Of a stretch of 64,000 nucleotides of DNA, positions 8,603-16,195 are shown in pieces (position 1 is the stretch's first letter; each line of letters starts with the position of its first letter). The translations under genes were made by a program, and so were the position numbers. Under the pieces are notes generated by a model. That model searched no databases, was not told the origin of the DNA, and was given only the letters and a program-made list of their open reading frames with translations. The DNA is from Methanocorpusculum sp. (GTDB taxonomy: Archaea; Halobacteriota; Methanomicrobia; Methanomicrobiales; Methanocorpusculaceae), in assembly GCF_030655665.1 (NCBI RefSeq), contig NZ_JAUSPQ010000010.1:83837-147836 (forward strand), read 5' to 3'.

Positions 8603-9431
8603 GGTTTTCCTCCAGAATGACCGGACCTGATCTGCTGACATGCAGTAGAATCGGTTCTCCGAACTGTTTCAAAACATTTTCAGCCGCGGGACCGACGGCA
8701 AAGACGCCGTTTCCAAGCATCGTCATGGATGCAGGAATCCCTGCCGCTTTACAGGCGGCAAGCACCGGGATAAGGTCGGGCGGCATAAGCCCGCTCTTTT
8801 CCGTGAAGGAGGCGGAATTCTCCATGAACTCTGCAAGGGACGTCGGCTCGCGTTCCGGGAACGCGGCGGCAACCTGCTGCATCTTCTCATGAGAGGTGAT
8901 GACGTCGTGCGTGGAGATGCCGCCAAAAGAGATCGTCCAGAACTCTTCTTCCGGATAGAAACGGGTCGTTACGCCCGAAATGCCGGGATGCGTTCTGACG
9001 ACAAGACCGCCGCCGGTCGCCGCGGCCACATCGCCGAGGCCCGTTCCGTGAGCGACTTCGACCTCGTGGGCCGCAGCTGCGATATCTTCCGGTGTGAGGC
9101 CGAGGCCAAATACACAGTTTGCCGCAGAATACGCCGCAAGAAGTCCCGCGGCGCTCATGCCGAAACCTGCTCCGATCGGCATATCGACCGTGACCCGCAC
9201 GTCTGCCGTCACATCGAGAGATGACAGCACCTCGCGGATCAGCCAGTCGTCAGTATGGTCGTCGCCGATCTGGATCCGGGTTTTGCATGCTTCATGCATC
9301 TCGACCGTGACGCCTTTGTCGATCACGATCCCGGCGCCGAGACTGCCTGTCGTCTGGACGGAGATACCGTCGATCCGCTTAAAGTAGCCTGAGATATGAC
9401 CTGGAGCAAATGTTATACAAGAACGTCCCAT
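8595..9431 (-). CDS. Pantoate kinase (GHMP family)
   Basis: About 278-residue GHMP-type kinase matching archaeal pantoate kinase, which makes 4-phosphopantoate for the ligase encoded next. SITFAPGHISGYF-like N-terminal residues (RSCITFAPGHISGYF) match the family, and the glycine-rich ATP loop is PIGAGFGMSAAGLLAAY (about 95-115). GTGLGDVAAATGGGLVVR follows. The ATG at 9431 has an AGGGAAA Shine-Dalgarno at close spacing; an upstream start would add 11 unlike residues. It overlaps coaBC by 19 nt and pps by 8 nt. Together with pps this pair is the archaeal replacement for PanC/PanK. Confidence 0.92.
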   Translation of the reverse strand: MGRSCITFAPGHISGYFKRIDGISVQTTGSLGAGIVIDKGVTVEMHEACKTRIQIGDDHTDDWLIREVLSSLDVTADVRVTVDMPIGAGFGMSAAGLLAAYSAANCVFGLGLTPEDIAAAAHEVEVAHGTGLGDVAAATGGGLVVRTHPGISGVTTRFYPEEEFWTISFGGISTHDVITSHEKMQQVAAAFPEREPTSLAEFMENSASFTEKSGLMPPDLIPVLAACKAAGIPASMTMLGNGVFAVGPAAENVLKQFGEPILLHVSRSGPVILEENHV

Positions 9432-10546
9432 ACTTTCCCTGCGATCTCGTCTTTTGTTCCGCACACCGTTTCTTTATGGTCTTTTTGTAAAAAGACGTAT
9501 TCGCCAAAGGCAGATCCCATCGTCTCAGGTTTGTTTGCAAGAACAAGAACAATATTATCGTATTCGAGAAGGTGGAGTCCCTCCTCTTCTGCATCCCTGC
9601 CAAGCTTGAAGCCGACGGTTTTTATTCCCTTGCCTGAGATCTTCGTGATCAGTTTTTCAAGAGGTTCAAGCGTTACGGACGCCTCTGAGCCGCTTGGAAT
9701 CTTGCCGTTCACTCTCTTCGGGGCAAAGTCGGAGATCGCAGCAGCCGAAAGATAATAATCCGCTCCCTCTGCTTCGCGAAGGACCGCGTCATGCATATCG
9801 GCCGCGGTGATGACCGGCACGTTCTTCACACAAGGAACGATGCCGTGCATCGGGTTCATCACGATAGTGACCTCGGCGCCGAGACGGAACGCCTCAAGCG
9901 CAAGCTCTTTTGCCATCGTCCCGCTGGATCTCGTCGTCAGAACACGAACGTCGTCCAGCTCCTCACGGCACGACCCGCCGGAGATGAGAACGCGTTTACC
10001 GGCAAGCTTCTTGGGAGAAACGGCCCGCTCGACATGCAGACATATCTCTTCGATGCCCGCGATCTTCGCCTTCTCCTCTTCCATTCTGGGGGGGACGACA
10101 TCGATCCCGAACTCTTTCAGCGTCTCCAGATTTTTCCTGACGCCCGGGTGGCGGTACATCGATTCATGCATCGCCGGAACCACGACGACCGGCAGACCGC
10201 GGCCGATCGCGGTGGTAGCAAAAGTCGTGATGATGGTGTCGTCGATACCGCAGGCGATCTTCGAGACGGTGTTCGCTGTGGCAGGGGCGATCAGAAGAAG
10301 ATCCGCTTCGCCTCCTTCGCCGCAGTACTTCACATGCTCGACCATGCCGGTGATCCTGGTCAGGGCAGGATTCTGACACGCATAGGTCAGCGCATCGGGA
10401 TGGATTATCCCGCAGCCTGCGGGACTGATGATGCCGGTCACCTTCGCCCCGCGGCGTCTAAGCTCGTGAGCGAGTTTGATCGTCTCAACAGCGGCAATAC
10501 TGCCGCAAACGCCGAGAACAATGTGGATATTGTTGAGTCTTTTCAT
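9413..10546 (-). CDS. coaBC: Bifunctional phosphopantothenoylcysteine decarboxylase/ligase
   Basis: About 377-residue two-domain CoA enzyme. The N-terminal flavoprotein decarboxylase (CoaC, residues 1-180) shows VLGVCGSIAAVE and the PAMHESMYRHP motif with its active-site-region histidine. The C-terminal synthetase (CoaB, 185-377) shows VLISGGSCREELDDVRVLT, the LSAAAISDFAP motif and a K-x-K-like tail region. It couples phosphopantothenate to cysteine and decarboxylates the product to phosphopantetheine. The ATG at 10546 gives the normal N-terminus MKRLNNIHIVLGVCGS. It overlaps the taw2-like gene by 4 nt. coaD, for the following step, is at 60.1 kb. Confidence 0.93.
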   Translation of the reverse strand: MKRLNNIHIVLGVCGSIAAVETIKLAHELRRRGAKVTGIISPAGCGIIHPDALTYACQNPALTRITGMVEHVKYCGEGGEADLLLIAPATANTVSKIACGIDDTIITTFATTAIGRGLPVVVVPAMHESMYRHPGVRKNLETLKEFGIDVVPPRMEEEKAKIAGIEEICLHVERAVSPKKLAGKRVLISGGSCREELDDVRVLTTRSSGTMAKELALEAFRLGAEVTIVMNPMHGIVPCVKNVPVITAADMHDAVLREAEGADYYLSAAAISDFAPKRVNGKIPSGSEASVTLEPLEKLITKISGKGIKTVGFKLGRDAEEEGLHLLEYDNIVLVLANKPETMGSAFGEYVFLQKDHKETVCGTKDEIAGKVWDVLV

Positions 10547-11412
10547 ACCAGTTTCACATCCCAGACCGAGTGCCAAAGGCGCCCCGCATATTTCTTTACT
10601 TTATGTTCGCTGATAACATACGTAAAACCTGCCCCTTCAACAGTCTCGGATATCTCATTTTTCCGGTCACCAATACCGTGAACATGCAGAACGGTACCTG
10701 GCTCAGCGTGGTTCAACGCATTCTCCAGGAACGCTGGAGCTTCAAAATGACCCATGAGGATCCTATCATAGATCCCGGTGAGTTTTTCGCGGCAGTCTCC
10801 CAACTCAGGGATGACCCTGCCGGCGAGGCCATTCGCCTCGATATTTTTCTGCAGATAGGCAAAGGAGACCGGATTGATCTCCACTGCATGTACATCACCT
10901 CCGGCCAATGCCGCCGAGAGGGTAAAATAGCCGATGCCGGCAAACATGTCGGCGATCCGTTCGCCGGGTCTCACGAGAGAACGGAGACGGAGTTTTTCGC
11001 CCCGGTTTCCTTGCGAAAACATCACCTGCGAGGGGTCAAGCGTGTAGGTGATGCCGGCTTCCCGAAAGGTCACGTCATGAGGCTGACCAAAGAGAACGTC
11101 GGCTTTCGGCGTGCGCATGACCCCTTCGTGGGCTGCGGCATGAAGCACACAGGAGGGATTTTCCCATGCGATAAGAGCGGCGAGCTGGTCAGCTGTCGGG
11201 GCGTCTCCGTGCAGAAGAAGGGTGTCACCCATCCGCTGATACCCCGGGCCGTCATACGGACGGCGGTCAGGGATCTCGTCTTCGAAAGGATACCCTTCCT
11301 TCACCGGAACGAAGGCATACTCTCCTTCGCAGTAGACGCGGCGGGTCGTATCGACCCAGGGTTCACTCGCTCTGTTCGGGAGCGATCGCTTGGAAATCTT
11401 CCTGATCTTCAT
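10543..11412 (-). CDS. Taw2-like tRNA wybutosine-pathway aminocarboxypropyl transferase
   Basis: About 289-residue class I SAM-binding protein of the Trm5/Taw2 group. The SAM site is IADMFAGIGYFTLSAALAG and VHAVEINPVSFAYLQKN (about 165-205). Where Trm5 has a methyltransferase NLP-type motif, this has DRILMGHFEAPAFL, and the tail VKKYAGRLWHSVWDVKL matches Taw2. Taw2 moves the aminocarboxypropyl group of SAM to the wyosine precursor at G37 of tRNA-Phe. The start at 11412 lies inside the 3' end of the nmd3-like gene (50-nt overlap), but MKIRKISKRSL fits the family start. A methyltransferase function cannot be fully excluded. Confidence 0.8.
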   Translation of the reverse strand: MKIRKISKRSLPNRASEPWVDTTRRVYCEGEYAFVPVKEGYPFEDEIPDRRPYDGPGYQRMGDTLLLHGDAPTADQLAALIAWENPSCVLHAAAHEGVMRTPKADVLFGQPHDVTFREAGITYTLDPSQVMFSQGNRGEKLRLRSLVRPGERIADMFAGIGYFTLSAALAGGDVHAVEINPVSFAYLQKNIEANGLAGRVIPELGDCREKLTGIYDRILMGHFEAPAFLENALNHAEPGTVLHVHGIGDRKNEISETVEGAGFTYVISEHKVKKYAGRLWHSVWDVKLV

Positions 11413-12454
11413 CTCTTCCCACCAGAACCAGCGTCTCACCGTCCCGGAAGAACAGGATCGTGTCGCCTTCCCTCGTATCGAGCCAGGAACGCTCGGCGAC
11501 CTCTTCGGTCACTTCAGTCTTGAGATTGAGAATACCTAAGAGTCCGGCATCCTTGTAGATGACGACGCCTGTTTCGGGTTCATGAATATTTCCAAGAAGC
11601 GGGTCGCTCTCATCCTCTCTGAACGCACGTGACTGACCGGTCATCAGATCGAGTACGAACAGCATGTCCTTTGACTGGCGCATGATCTCGAAGTACTCTT
11701 TGCCGTGTTTGATGATGTCGCCGCGGGAAAATCGCGGCAGCCGAAGCGAGTAGGTGACACGGTAAATATTGATGCCGCCCTTCTGTCCGACGAGTTTCGG
11801 GTGGGTGGTGAACGAGCCGCCGAGCGCCCCGCAGATGTCATGGGCGATCGACGCTCCGATGGACTGGGAACCGAAGATGATATCGATCCCGTCTTTTGTC
11901 TCGTCGATATCCGAAACGAACGAGAGCCGGTCACCTGCCGTCTGGAGCTGATCTTCTATCTGATAGGCGATCTCTCCTGCACGGAACAGCTCGAACTGGG
12001 TGGGTTTTCTCCCAGAAGCCCGGACCTGGATCACGCCTTCATAGTAGCTCCCGGCTATCCTGCAGCAGCGGTCACACTGTTCACGGGCCCAGACGAGCTT
12101 GACTTTTTTGCTCTCTTCGAGGGCAATGCCGTACAGATTTCCCATAACATGGACCGTTGCAAGTGACCGGTTGCTGCTGGTATCTATGATACTGATCTCT
12201 TTTTGGATTTCTTCAACGTCTTTGTGGAAAACGATGACACTGTTGACGAGATTCTGACCGAGTTCCTCTTTATCGACCGCGACATCGGACCATATGCCGG
12301 CGGTTTTTATTGAACCGCAGGTAGGGCAGACGATACACTCCGCTCGATCTGCAATAGTGACCCATACCGCATCTTTGACGCGGCATTTTCCGCAAAGCTC
12401 GCCGTTTTCCGACGGGACGCCGCATTTGGGACAGAATCCTTGTGTAAGGCTCAT
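11363..12454 (-). CDS. Nmd3-related zinc-binding protein
   Basis: About 363-residue archaeal protein of the Nmd3 class; eukaryotic Nmd3 is the 60S ribosomal export adaptor, and the archaeal role is probably in large-subunit maturation or binding. Two N-terminal zinc-binding pairs are visible: FCPKCG with LCGKCR (about 7-24), and CPTCGSIKT (about 43-51). A later EQCDRCCRIAGSYYEGVIQVR block matches the Nmd3 core. The start at 12454 overlaps the preceding DUF424 stop (TAATG). The operon of DUF424, nmd3-like and taw2 links translation-related genes. The C-terminal 80 residues look like an OB or SH3-like beta domain. Confidence 0.85.
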   Translation of the reverse strand: MSLTQGFCPKCGVPSENGELCGKCRVKDAVWVTIADRAECIVCPTCGSIKTAGIWSDVAVDKEELGQNLVNSVIVFHKDVEEIQKEISIIDTSSNRSLATVHVMGNLYGIALEESKKVKLVWAREQCDRCCRIAGSYYEGVIQVRASGRKPTQFELFRAGEIAYQIEDQLQTAGDRLSFVSDIDETKDGIDIIFGSQSIGASIAHDICGALGGSFTTHPKLVGQKGGINIYRVTYSLRLPRFSRGDIIKHGKEYFEIMRQSKDMLFVLDLMTGQSRAFREDESDPLLGNIHEPETGVVIYKDAGLLGILNLKTEVTEEVAERSWLDTREGDTILFFRDGETLVLVGRDEDQEDFQAIAPEQSE

Positions 12455-12747
12455 TATACTCCGTATATCTGGGCGTGGGGGACGCCGGCGATCATCAGAC
12501 ACGACTCTAAATCGAGGAGACCTGCTTTGATCGCTATATCGCAGACGCGTTTGCCCATCAGATTCGCGCTGCAGACAGCACCGAGAGCTGCCAGAAATTC
12601 CTCTTCGGTTGCTATCGTATCGCCGTAGAAGGAAGAATCTATTTCAACGTCGCATAAAGGACTGGTTAATGTTTTTCCCAGGAGTTCGGCATCGCACGCA
12701 GCGAGGATGCTTCCCTGACCAGGGATATTGTGTATCTTGAGGTACAT
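12454..12747 (-). CDS. DUF424 family protein
   Basis: A 97-residue archaeal protein of the DUF424 family, function unknown. Its start MYLKIHNIPGQGSILAACD and its end MIAGVPHAQIYGV match the family's conserved ends. The central part has AELLGKTL and SANLMGKRVCDIAIKAGLL. I chose the ATG at 12747; an upstream ATG would add 19 residues translated from repeat-derived sequence. It leads a leftward operon with nmd3-like (TAATG overlap) and taw2, which points to ribosome or translation biology. Upstream lies a hairpin-repeat array, so its promoter probably sits within about 40 nt of the start. Confidence 0.88.
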   Translation of the reverse strand: MYLKIHNIPGQGSILAACDAELLGKTLTSPLCDVEIDSSFYGDTIATEEEFLAALGAVCSANLMGKRVCDIAIKAGLLDLESCLMIAGVPHAQIYGV

Positions 12748-12787
12748 TGCTGTAATACATTTGGTGCTAATGGGTAAATAAGCAGTT

Positions 12788-13085
12788 GGCGGGCGGGCTG
12801 CCACGTAGTGGCGGCCTTAGCTGAGCAAATCTTTGATTTGCGAGCGGCGGGGACCTTTAGGTCCCTCAGCTGAGGCGGGCTGACCCGCAGGGGCGGCCTC
12901 AGCCGAGCAAGTCGATAGACTTGCGACCAGGGCTGAGCGAAGCGAAGACTTGCGAGCGGCGGGGAATCCGAAGGTTGTGGATACAGGAGAAGAGAAAAAC
13001 CTCTCCTAAATCCAAAAAATAGGATATTCCACCGCGAGCCGCTCCGCGCTGGAGTCGCGGCTCCGCACCCCCATAATCAGAAAAA
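12788..13085. repeat. Hairpin repeat array 1
   Basis: A 300-nt noncoding array beside the toxin-antitoxin genes. It reads as repeated units: GGCGGG, a variable hairpin, then CCTYAGCYGAG, then a second palindrome (CAAATC-TTT-GATTTG at about 12826-12840; CAAGTC-GATA-GACTTG at about 12907-12922), then CGA. The first hairpin differs in each unit (CTGCCACGTAGTGGC, GGGACCTTTAGGTCCC, CTGACCCGCAGGGGCGG). The far end (13019-13073) has an element with CACCGCG followed by paired GAGCCGC/GCGGCTC arms, also found near 24.19, 31.6, 35.5 and 51.1 kb. No coding potential is apparent. Confidence 0.85.
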
Positions 13086-13126
13086 GGAATGAGATGTGAT
13101 AGAAGTATATTTGCCAACTGTCAAAT

Positions 13127-13474
13127 TTAGGATTCAAGTGCTGTGCGTAGGGCAGATATCTGCATATAAAGAGGCGGAATATCGTTTACTGCAAGATCCC
13201 AGACGTAGTTTAGATTGACATTTGCATACGCATGAATCAGACGGTCTCTCATACCGGCCATTTTTCTCCAGGGAATCTCGGGATATTGCGTGCGAATTTC
13301 TTCAGGGATATGTTTTGCTGCTTCACCGATGATTTCAATGAAACGAATGATACCGCCGCTGTAGAGCGGATCGGTTGAGAACTCCTGATAACTCATGCGA
13401 TTGACAGCAGTCATGATGTTTTCAGATTGTTCACAGATGTCATCTAAATACGTGAGAATATCTGGTGTTTTCAT
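13127..13474 (-). CDS. hepT: HepT-family HEPN toxin (DUF86)
   Basis: A 115-residue HEPN protein of the HepT/DUF86 family, the toxin of HepT/MntA modules. HepT is an RNase whose active site has the R-x4-H-x-Y motif, here RDRLIHAY at about residues 77-84, intact. The upstream helix has [17 protein letters not shown], typical for the family. Its ATG overlaps the antitoxin stop by 4 nt (ATGA), so the pair is translationally coupled with the antitoxin first. MntA-type antitoxins AMPylate the tyrosine of this motif to silence the toxin. The gene pair is bracketed on both sides by hairpin-repeat arrays, which suggests insertion. Confidence 0.9.
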   Translation of the reverse strand: MKTPDILTYLDDICEQSENIMTAVNRMSYQEFSTDPLYSGGIIRFIEIIGEAAKHIPEEIRTQYPEIPWRKMAGMRDRLIHAYANVNLNYVWDLAVNDIPPLYMQISALRTALES

Positions 13475-13800
13475 ACAGCAGCTTGTCCTGCACCGCAGAG
13501 GATGATGTCTTTTTGTATGTTGGAGCGAATACGTGGTTTAAGATATTCAAAGGAGACGAGGTCGACTTTGCGTTCCAAAATCGATTCAAGGTACTCAGCG
13601 AGAGCAAGATAATTGTCGAATGTGTCGAATTCCGGTTTGAATGCATACAGGAGGTCAATGTCACTGTAGGGTGTGTCGTCCCCGCGTGCGACTGAACCGA
13701 AGAGAGCGAGGAGCTCAATGCCGTACACTGTCTGGAGGGTTAAAAGGGAAGAGGAAAGTCGTGTAAGGACACAGTTTTTGATACTTACATATTCAGACAT
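13471..13800 (-). CDS. mntA: MntA-family nucleotidyltransferase antitoxin
   Basis: A 109-residue minimal nucleotidyltransferase. The catalytic motif GS-x10-D-x-D is complete in [18 protein letters not shown] (about residues 35-52). A further [14 protein letters not shown] strand supplies the third acidic residue. Such proteins AMPylate and neutralise the HEPN toxin encoded immediately downstream. ATG at 13800; the stop overlaps hepT by 4 nt. Upstream of the start are only about 50 nt before a second hairpin array, so the promoter must be very close or lie in the repeats. Confidence 0.9.
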   Translation of the reverse strand: MSEYVSIKNCVLTRLSSSLLTLQTVYGIELLALFGSVARGDDTPYSDIDLLYAFKPEFDTFDNYLALAEYLESILERKVDLVSFEYLKPRIRSNIQKDIILCGAGQAAV

Positions 13801-13849
13801 TGACTAATATCTGAGTATTTGTCCTTCGCATGTAATGAGGTTTTGCCTT

Positions 13850-14260
13850 TGATGGCGGGGTGGCGACGAAGTCGACGCCCTCAGCTGAGCAAATCTCTGA
13901 TTTGCGAACGGGCGCAGGCGGGGACCTTTAGGTCCCTTAGCCGAGGCGGGTTGGACGCGAGCGAAGCGAAGCGGACGACCTCAGCCGAGCAAGTTTTCGA
14001 AGGAAACTTGCGACCAAGGCTTTGCCTTGCGAGTTGCTGGGTGAGTCGATGATTTCAGCGGAGGCGGTGATCGCAGTCGGCAATTCCCGGTTTCTGGGAG
14101 CTTTGAGACGGGCGGTTCACCCAATATTCTCTCACCCGCACACCTGCAAGCTGATCAATGTGATCGTCAAAGGTCGAAGACTTCGCGTCCAACACACTCG
14201 CAAATCAAAGATTTGCTCGGCTAAGGCCACCCCTACGGGGCAGCCCGCCCACAAATTCCA
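13850..14260. repeat. Hairpin repeat array 2
   Basis: A 400-nt noncoding array on the other side of hepT/mntA. Rightward units include TGGCGACGAAGTCGACG, TCAGCTGAG, CAAATC-TCT-GATTTG (13889-13905), then GGGACCTTTAGGTCCC, TTAGCCGAG, then TTGGACGCGAGCGAAGCG, CTCAGCCGAG and CAAGTT-TTCGAAGG-AAACTTG (about 13990-14010). A leftward unit sits at 14196-14250 with GCAAATC-AAA-GATTTGC (14200-14216), GGCTAAGG and CCACCCCTACGGGGCAG. Orientation therefore switches inside the array. The stretch 14040-14190 between them shows no recognisable gene. Confidence 0.85.
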
Positions 14261-14298
14261 TTATCTTGAAGCGACAACGTATACACAACGAGTTGAAA

Positions 14299-14658
14299 AT
14301 GTCGGATTATCGAGTGACGTTGGAGGCAGGATGGACGGTAAAAGATGTAGAGTCCGTTCAGGATGCCATTGGAATAGCCGTGAGTGAAGCAGGAAAACGC
14401 CTTCACCCGTCAGCAAAGTTTGTTGACGTGGATGTGATGAACATGCCCTGTCCATACTGTGGGAAAGATATCAATACTGCTCTCGTGATCGCGAGGACCG
14501 GACTGGTCGGCCTTCTTCTTTCTATGAAGGTATTCAAAGCCGAAAACCCGGAGCACGCAGAACACATTGCCAAATCGGTGATAGGCAGAGCACTGCGTGA
14601 CGTGTCCCTGTCGACCTATGCGGTCGAACTGATCGAGGGTGAAACCGTTGCAGAGTGA
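14299..14658 (+). CDS. DUF555 / UPF0212 family protein
   Basis: A 119-residue archaeal protein of the DUF555 (UPF0212) family, function unknown. The family start is MSDYRVTLEAGW, then VKDVESVQDAIGIAVSEAGKR. A CxxC pair occurs in MPCPYCGKDIN (about 52-55), which suggests metal or redox chemistry. GLVGLLLSMKVFKAENPEHA and AKSVIGRALRDV are also conserved. I chose the ATG at 14299 over an earlier in-frame ATG at 14266 because the family starts here. The 3' end overlaps the PfkB-type kinase by 20 nt, and it leads a rightward operon that continues through dph6 and the DUF2070 gene. Confidence 0.9.
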   Translation: MSDYRVTLEAGWTVKDVESVQDAIGIAVSEAGKRLHPSAKFVDVDVMNMPCPYCGKDINTALVIARTGLVGLLLSMKVFKAENPEHAEHIAKSVIGRALRDVSLSTYAVELIEGETVAE

Positions 14659-15538
14659 AACGATCTCCGTTTCCGGTCATCTCTGTGTAGATTACATCCT
14701 CACCGTCGATGAGTACCCGCCGGTCGGCGAGTCCAGACGGGTGTCGGAACGCAGGATATACTTCGGCGGAGGTGCGGCAAACATCGCCGCCGGTATCGCC
14801 ACGCTCGGCGGTCAGGCTGAACTCATCTGCGCAGTTGGGTGCGATTTCACGGGCAGTGAATACGAAAAATATCTGGAAGAACTTGGCGTGAAAACGACGG
14901 TGTTCAGAAGTGAGAAGAACTGTTCGACCGCGTTTATGGTGAACAATGCCGCAGGGGACCAGGTGACCTACTTCGAGTGGGGTGCCGGAGAGGCTTTTGC
15001 CCGAGCAGTTCCGCCGAAACGCGAATTTGTCCACATGGCGACAGGCGACGCCGTCTTCAATATCAGCCTCGCAAAACAGGCGAGGTTTGCCTCGCTCGAC
15101 CCGGGCCAGGACGTGAAATACTATACTGCAGACGATCTCACGACCCTGCTTGGAGAGATCGACATGCTCATCTGCAACAACTATGAGATGGATATCATAG
15201 AACATACCCTCTCCTGCAGCGAAAAAGACATTCTCGATTCGGTGCCTTTTACCATCATCACCCATGGAAAAGCAGGCAGCAGCCTCTACTTCGACGGAAA
15301 AACCGAGCAGATCCCGGCGGTTTCTGTCGAAGCAAAAGACCCGACCGGTGCAGGCGATGCATATCGGGCCGGCTTTTTCACCGCTTGGAAAAAAGGATAC
15401 GACCCGGTCACCTGCGCAAAGATCGGCGCGGTAACCTCGTCATTCGTTGTAGAAATGATCGGAACGCAGACCAACCTTCCCGACTGGGATCGGATGGAAC
15501 AGCGCTACAGACCGGTATTCGGCAGACTGGAGCGTTAA
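14639..15538 (+). CDS. PfkB-family sugar/nucleoside kinase
   Basis: A 299-residue ribokinase-like kinase. The N-terminal PfkB signature is FGGGAANIAAGIATLGG (about 41-57); the C-terminal signature with the catalytic aspartate is DPTGAGDAYRAGFF (about 231-244). ATP-dependent phosphorylation of a sugar or nucleoside is expected; archaeal relatives include broad nucleoside kinases, but the substrate cannot be read from the sequence. It starts with GTG at 14639, inside the DUF555 gene, and ends with TAATG shared with dph6, so translation is coupled at both ends. Confidence 0.88.
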   Translation: MKPLQSETISVSGHLCVDYILTVDEYPPVGESRRVSERRIYFGGGAANIAAGIATLGGQAELICAVGCDFTGSEYEKYLEELGVKTTVFRSEKNCSTAFMVNNAAGDQVTYFEWGAGEAFARAVPPKREFVHMATGDAVFNISLAKQARFASLDPGQDVKYYTADDLTTLLGEIDMLICNNYEMDIIEHTLSCSEKDILDSVPFTIITHGKAGSSLYFDGKTEQIPAVSVEAKDPTGAGDAYRAGFFTAWKKGYDPVTCAKIGAVTSSFVVEMIGTQTNLPDWDRMEQRYRPVFGRLER

Positions 15539-16194
15539 TGAGCTGGGCAGCACTGACTTCAGGGGGCAAGGACTCGATCCTTGCGGTACAAAAAGCGATC
15601 GACGCCGGCATGCAGGTCTCACATTTCGTAACGGTCGTACCGGAAAATACGGAGTCATACATGTTCCACTCGGCAAATCTGGCGGCCGTACCTGTCATGG
15701 CAAACCGCTGCGGGGCCGCGTATGTGGAGATACGATCGGCAGGTGTCAAAGAACAGGAGGTCGCCGATATGGAAAAAGGCCTTGCAGAATTAGGGGTCGA
15801 AGGGATCATCGTCGGGGCAATCGAATCCGAGTATCAGCGGTCCAGAGTCGCCGCAGTCTGCGACCGGCTCGGCCTGAAACTTTTCGCTCCGCTCTGGAAG
15901 GTGGATCCTCTTACTCTTATGCATGAAGTGGCTTCCCGGCTGGATGCCGTGATCGTCGTCTGTGCCGCAGACGGGCTCGGCGAAAATGTTCTCGGGAAAA
16001 AGATCGATGAAAAACTGATCGGGATGCTTCTTTCCGTTCAGAAGATCAGACGTATCCACCTCGCCGGAGAGGGCGGGGAGTATGAATCGCTTGTACTGAA
16101 CGCCCCATGCTTTTCAGCTCCGGTACACTGTTCAGAGATGAAGTCCAGCTATGAAGGACTCCGTGGGGAAGTCGTCATCGACAGGTTCTGGTAA
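15538..16194 (+). CDS. dph6: Diphthine--ammonia ligase
   Basis: A 218-residue PP-loop (adenine-nucleotide alpha-hydrolase) protein matching Dph6, which performs the final amidation that makes diphthamide on the histidine of elongation factor 2. The PP-loop reads LTSGGKDSILAV (about 6-17). Further conserved parts are EYQRSRVAAVCDRLGL, FAPLWKVDP and HLAGEGGEYESLVLNAPCF, all typical of COG2102. The ATG at 15538 shares an A with the previous stop (TAATG). Longer in-frame upstream sequence lies inside the kinase gene and is not part of the family. Transcript context is with DUF555, the kinase and DUF2070. Confidence 0.93.
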   Translation: MSWAALTSGGKDSILAVQKAIDAGMQVSHFVTVVPENTESYMFHSANLAAVPVMANRCGAAYVEIRSAGVKEQEVADMEKGLAELGVEGIIVGAIESEYQRSRVAAVCDRLGLKLFAPLWKVDPLTLMHEVASRLDAVIVVCAADGLGENVLGKKIDEKLIGMLLSVQKIRRIHLAGEGGEYESLVLNAPCFSAPVHCSEMKSSYEGLRGEVVIDRFW

Positions 16195-16195
16195 T

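Noticed and set aside
12788..14260. CRISPR array
   Set aside because: Units recur but are not regularly spaced, the variable parts are palindromes and not unique spacers, and no cas genes are present.
13815..14390. Frames reading through hairpin array 2
   Set aside because: They cross several hairpin units and change frame between copies; no independent support.
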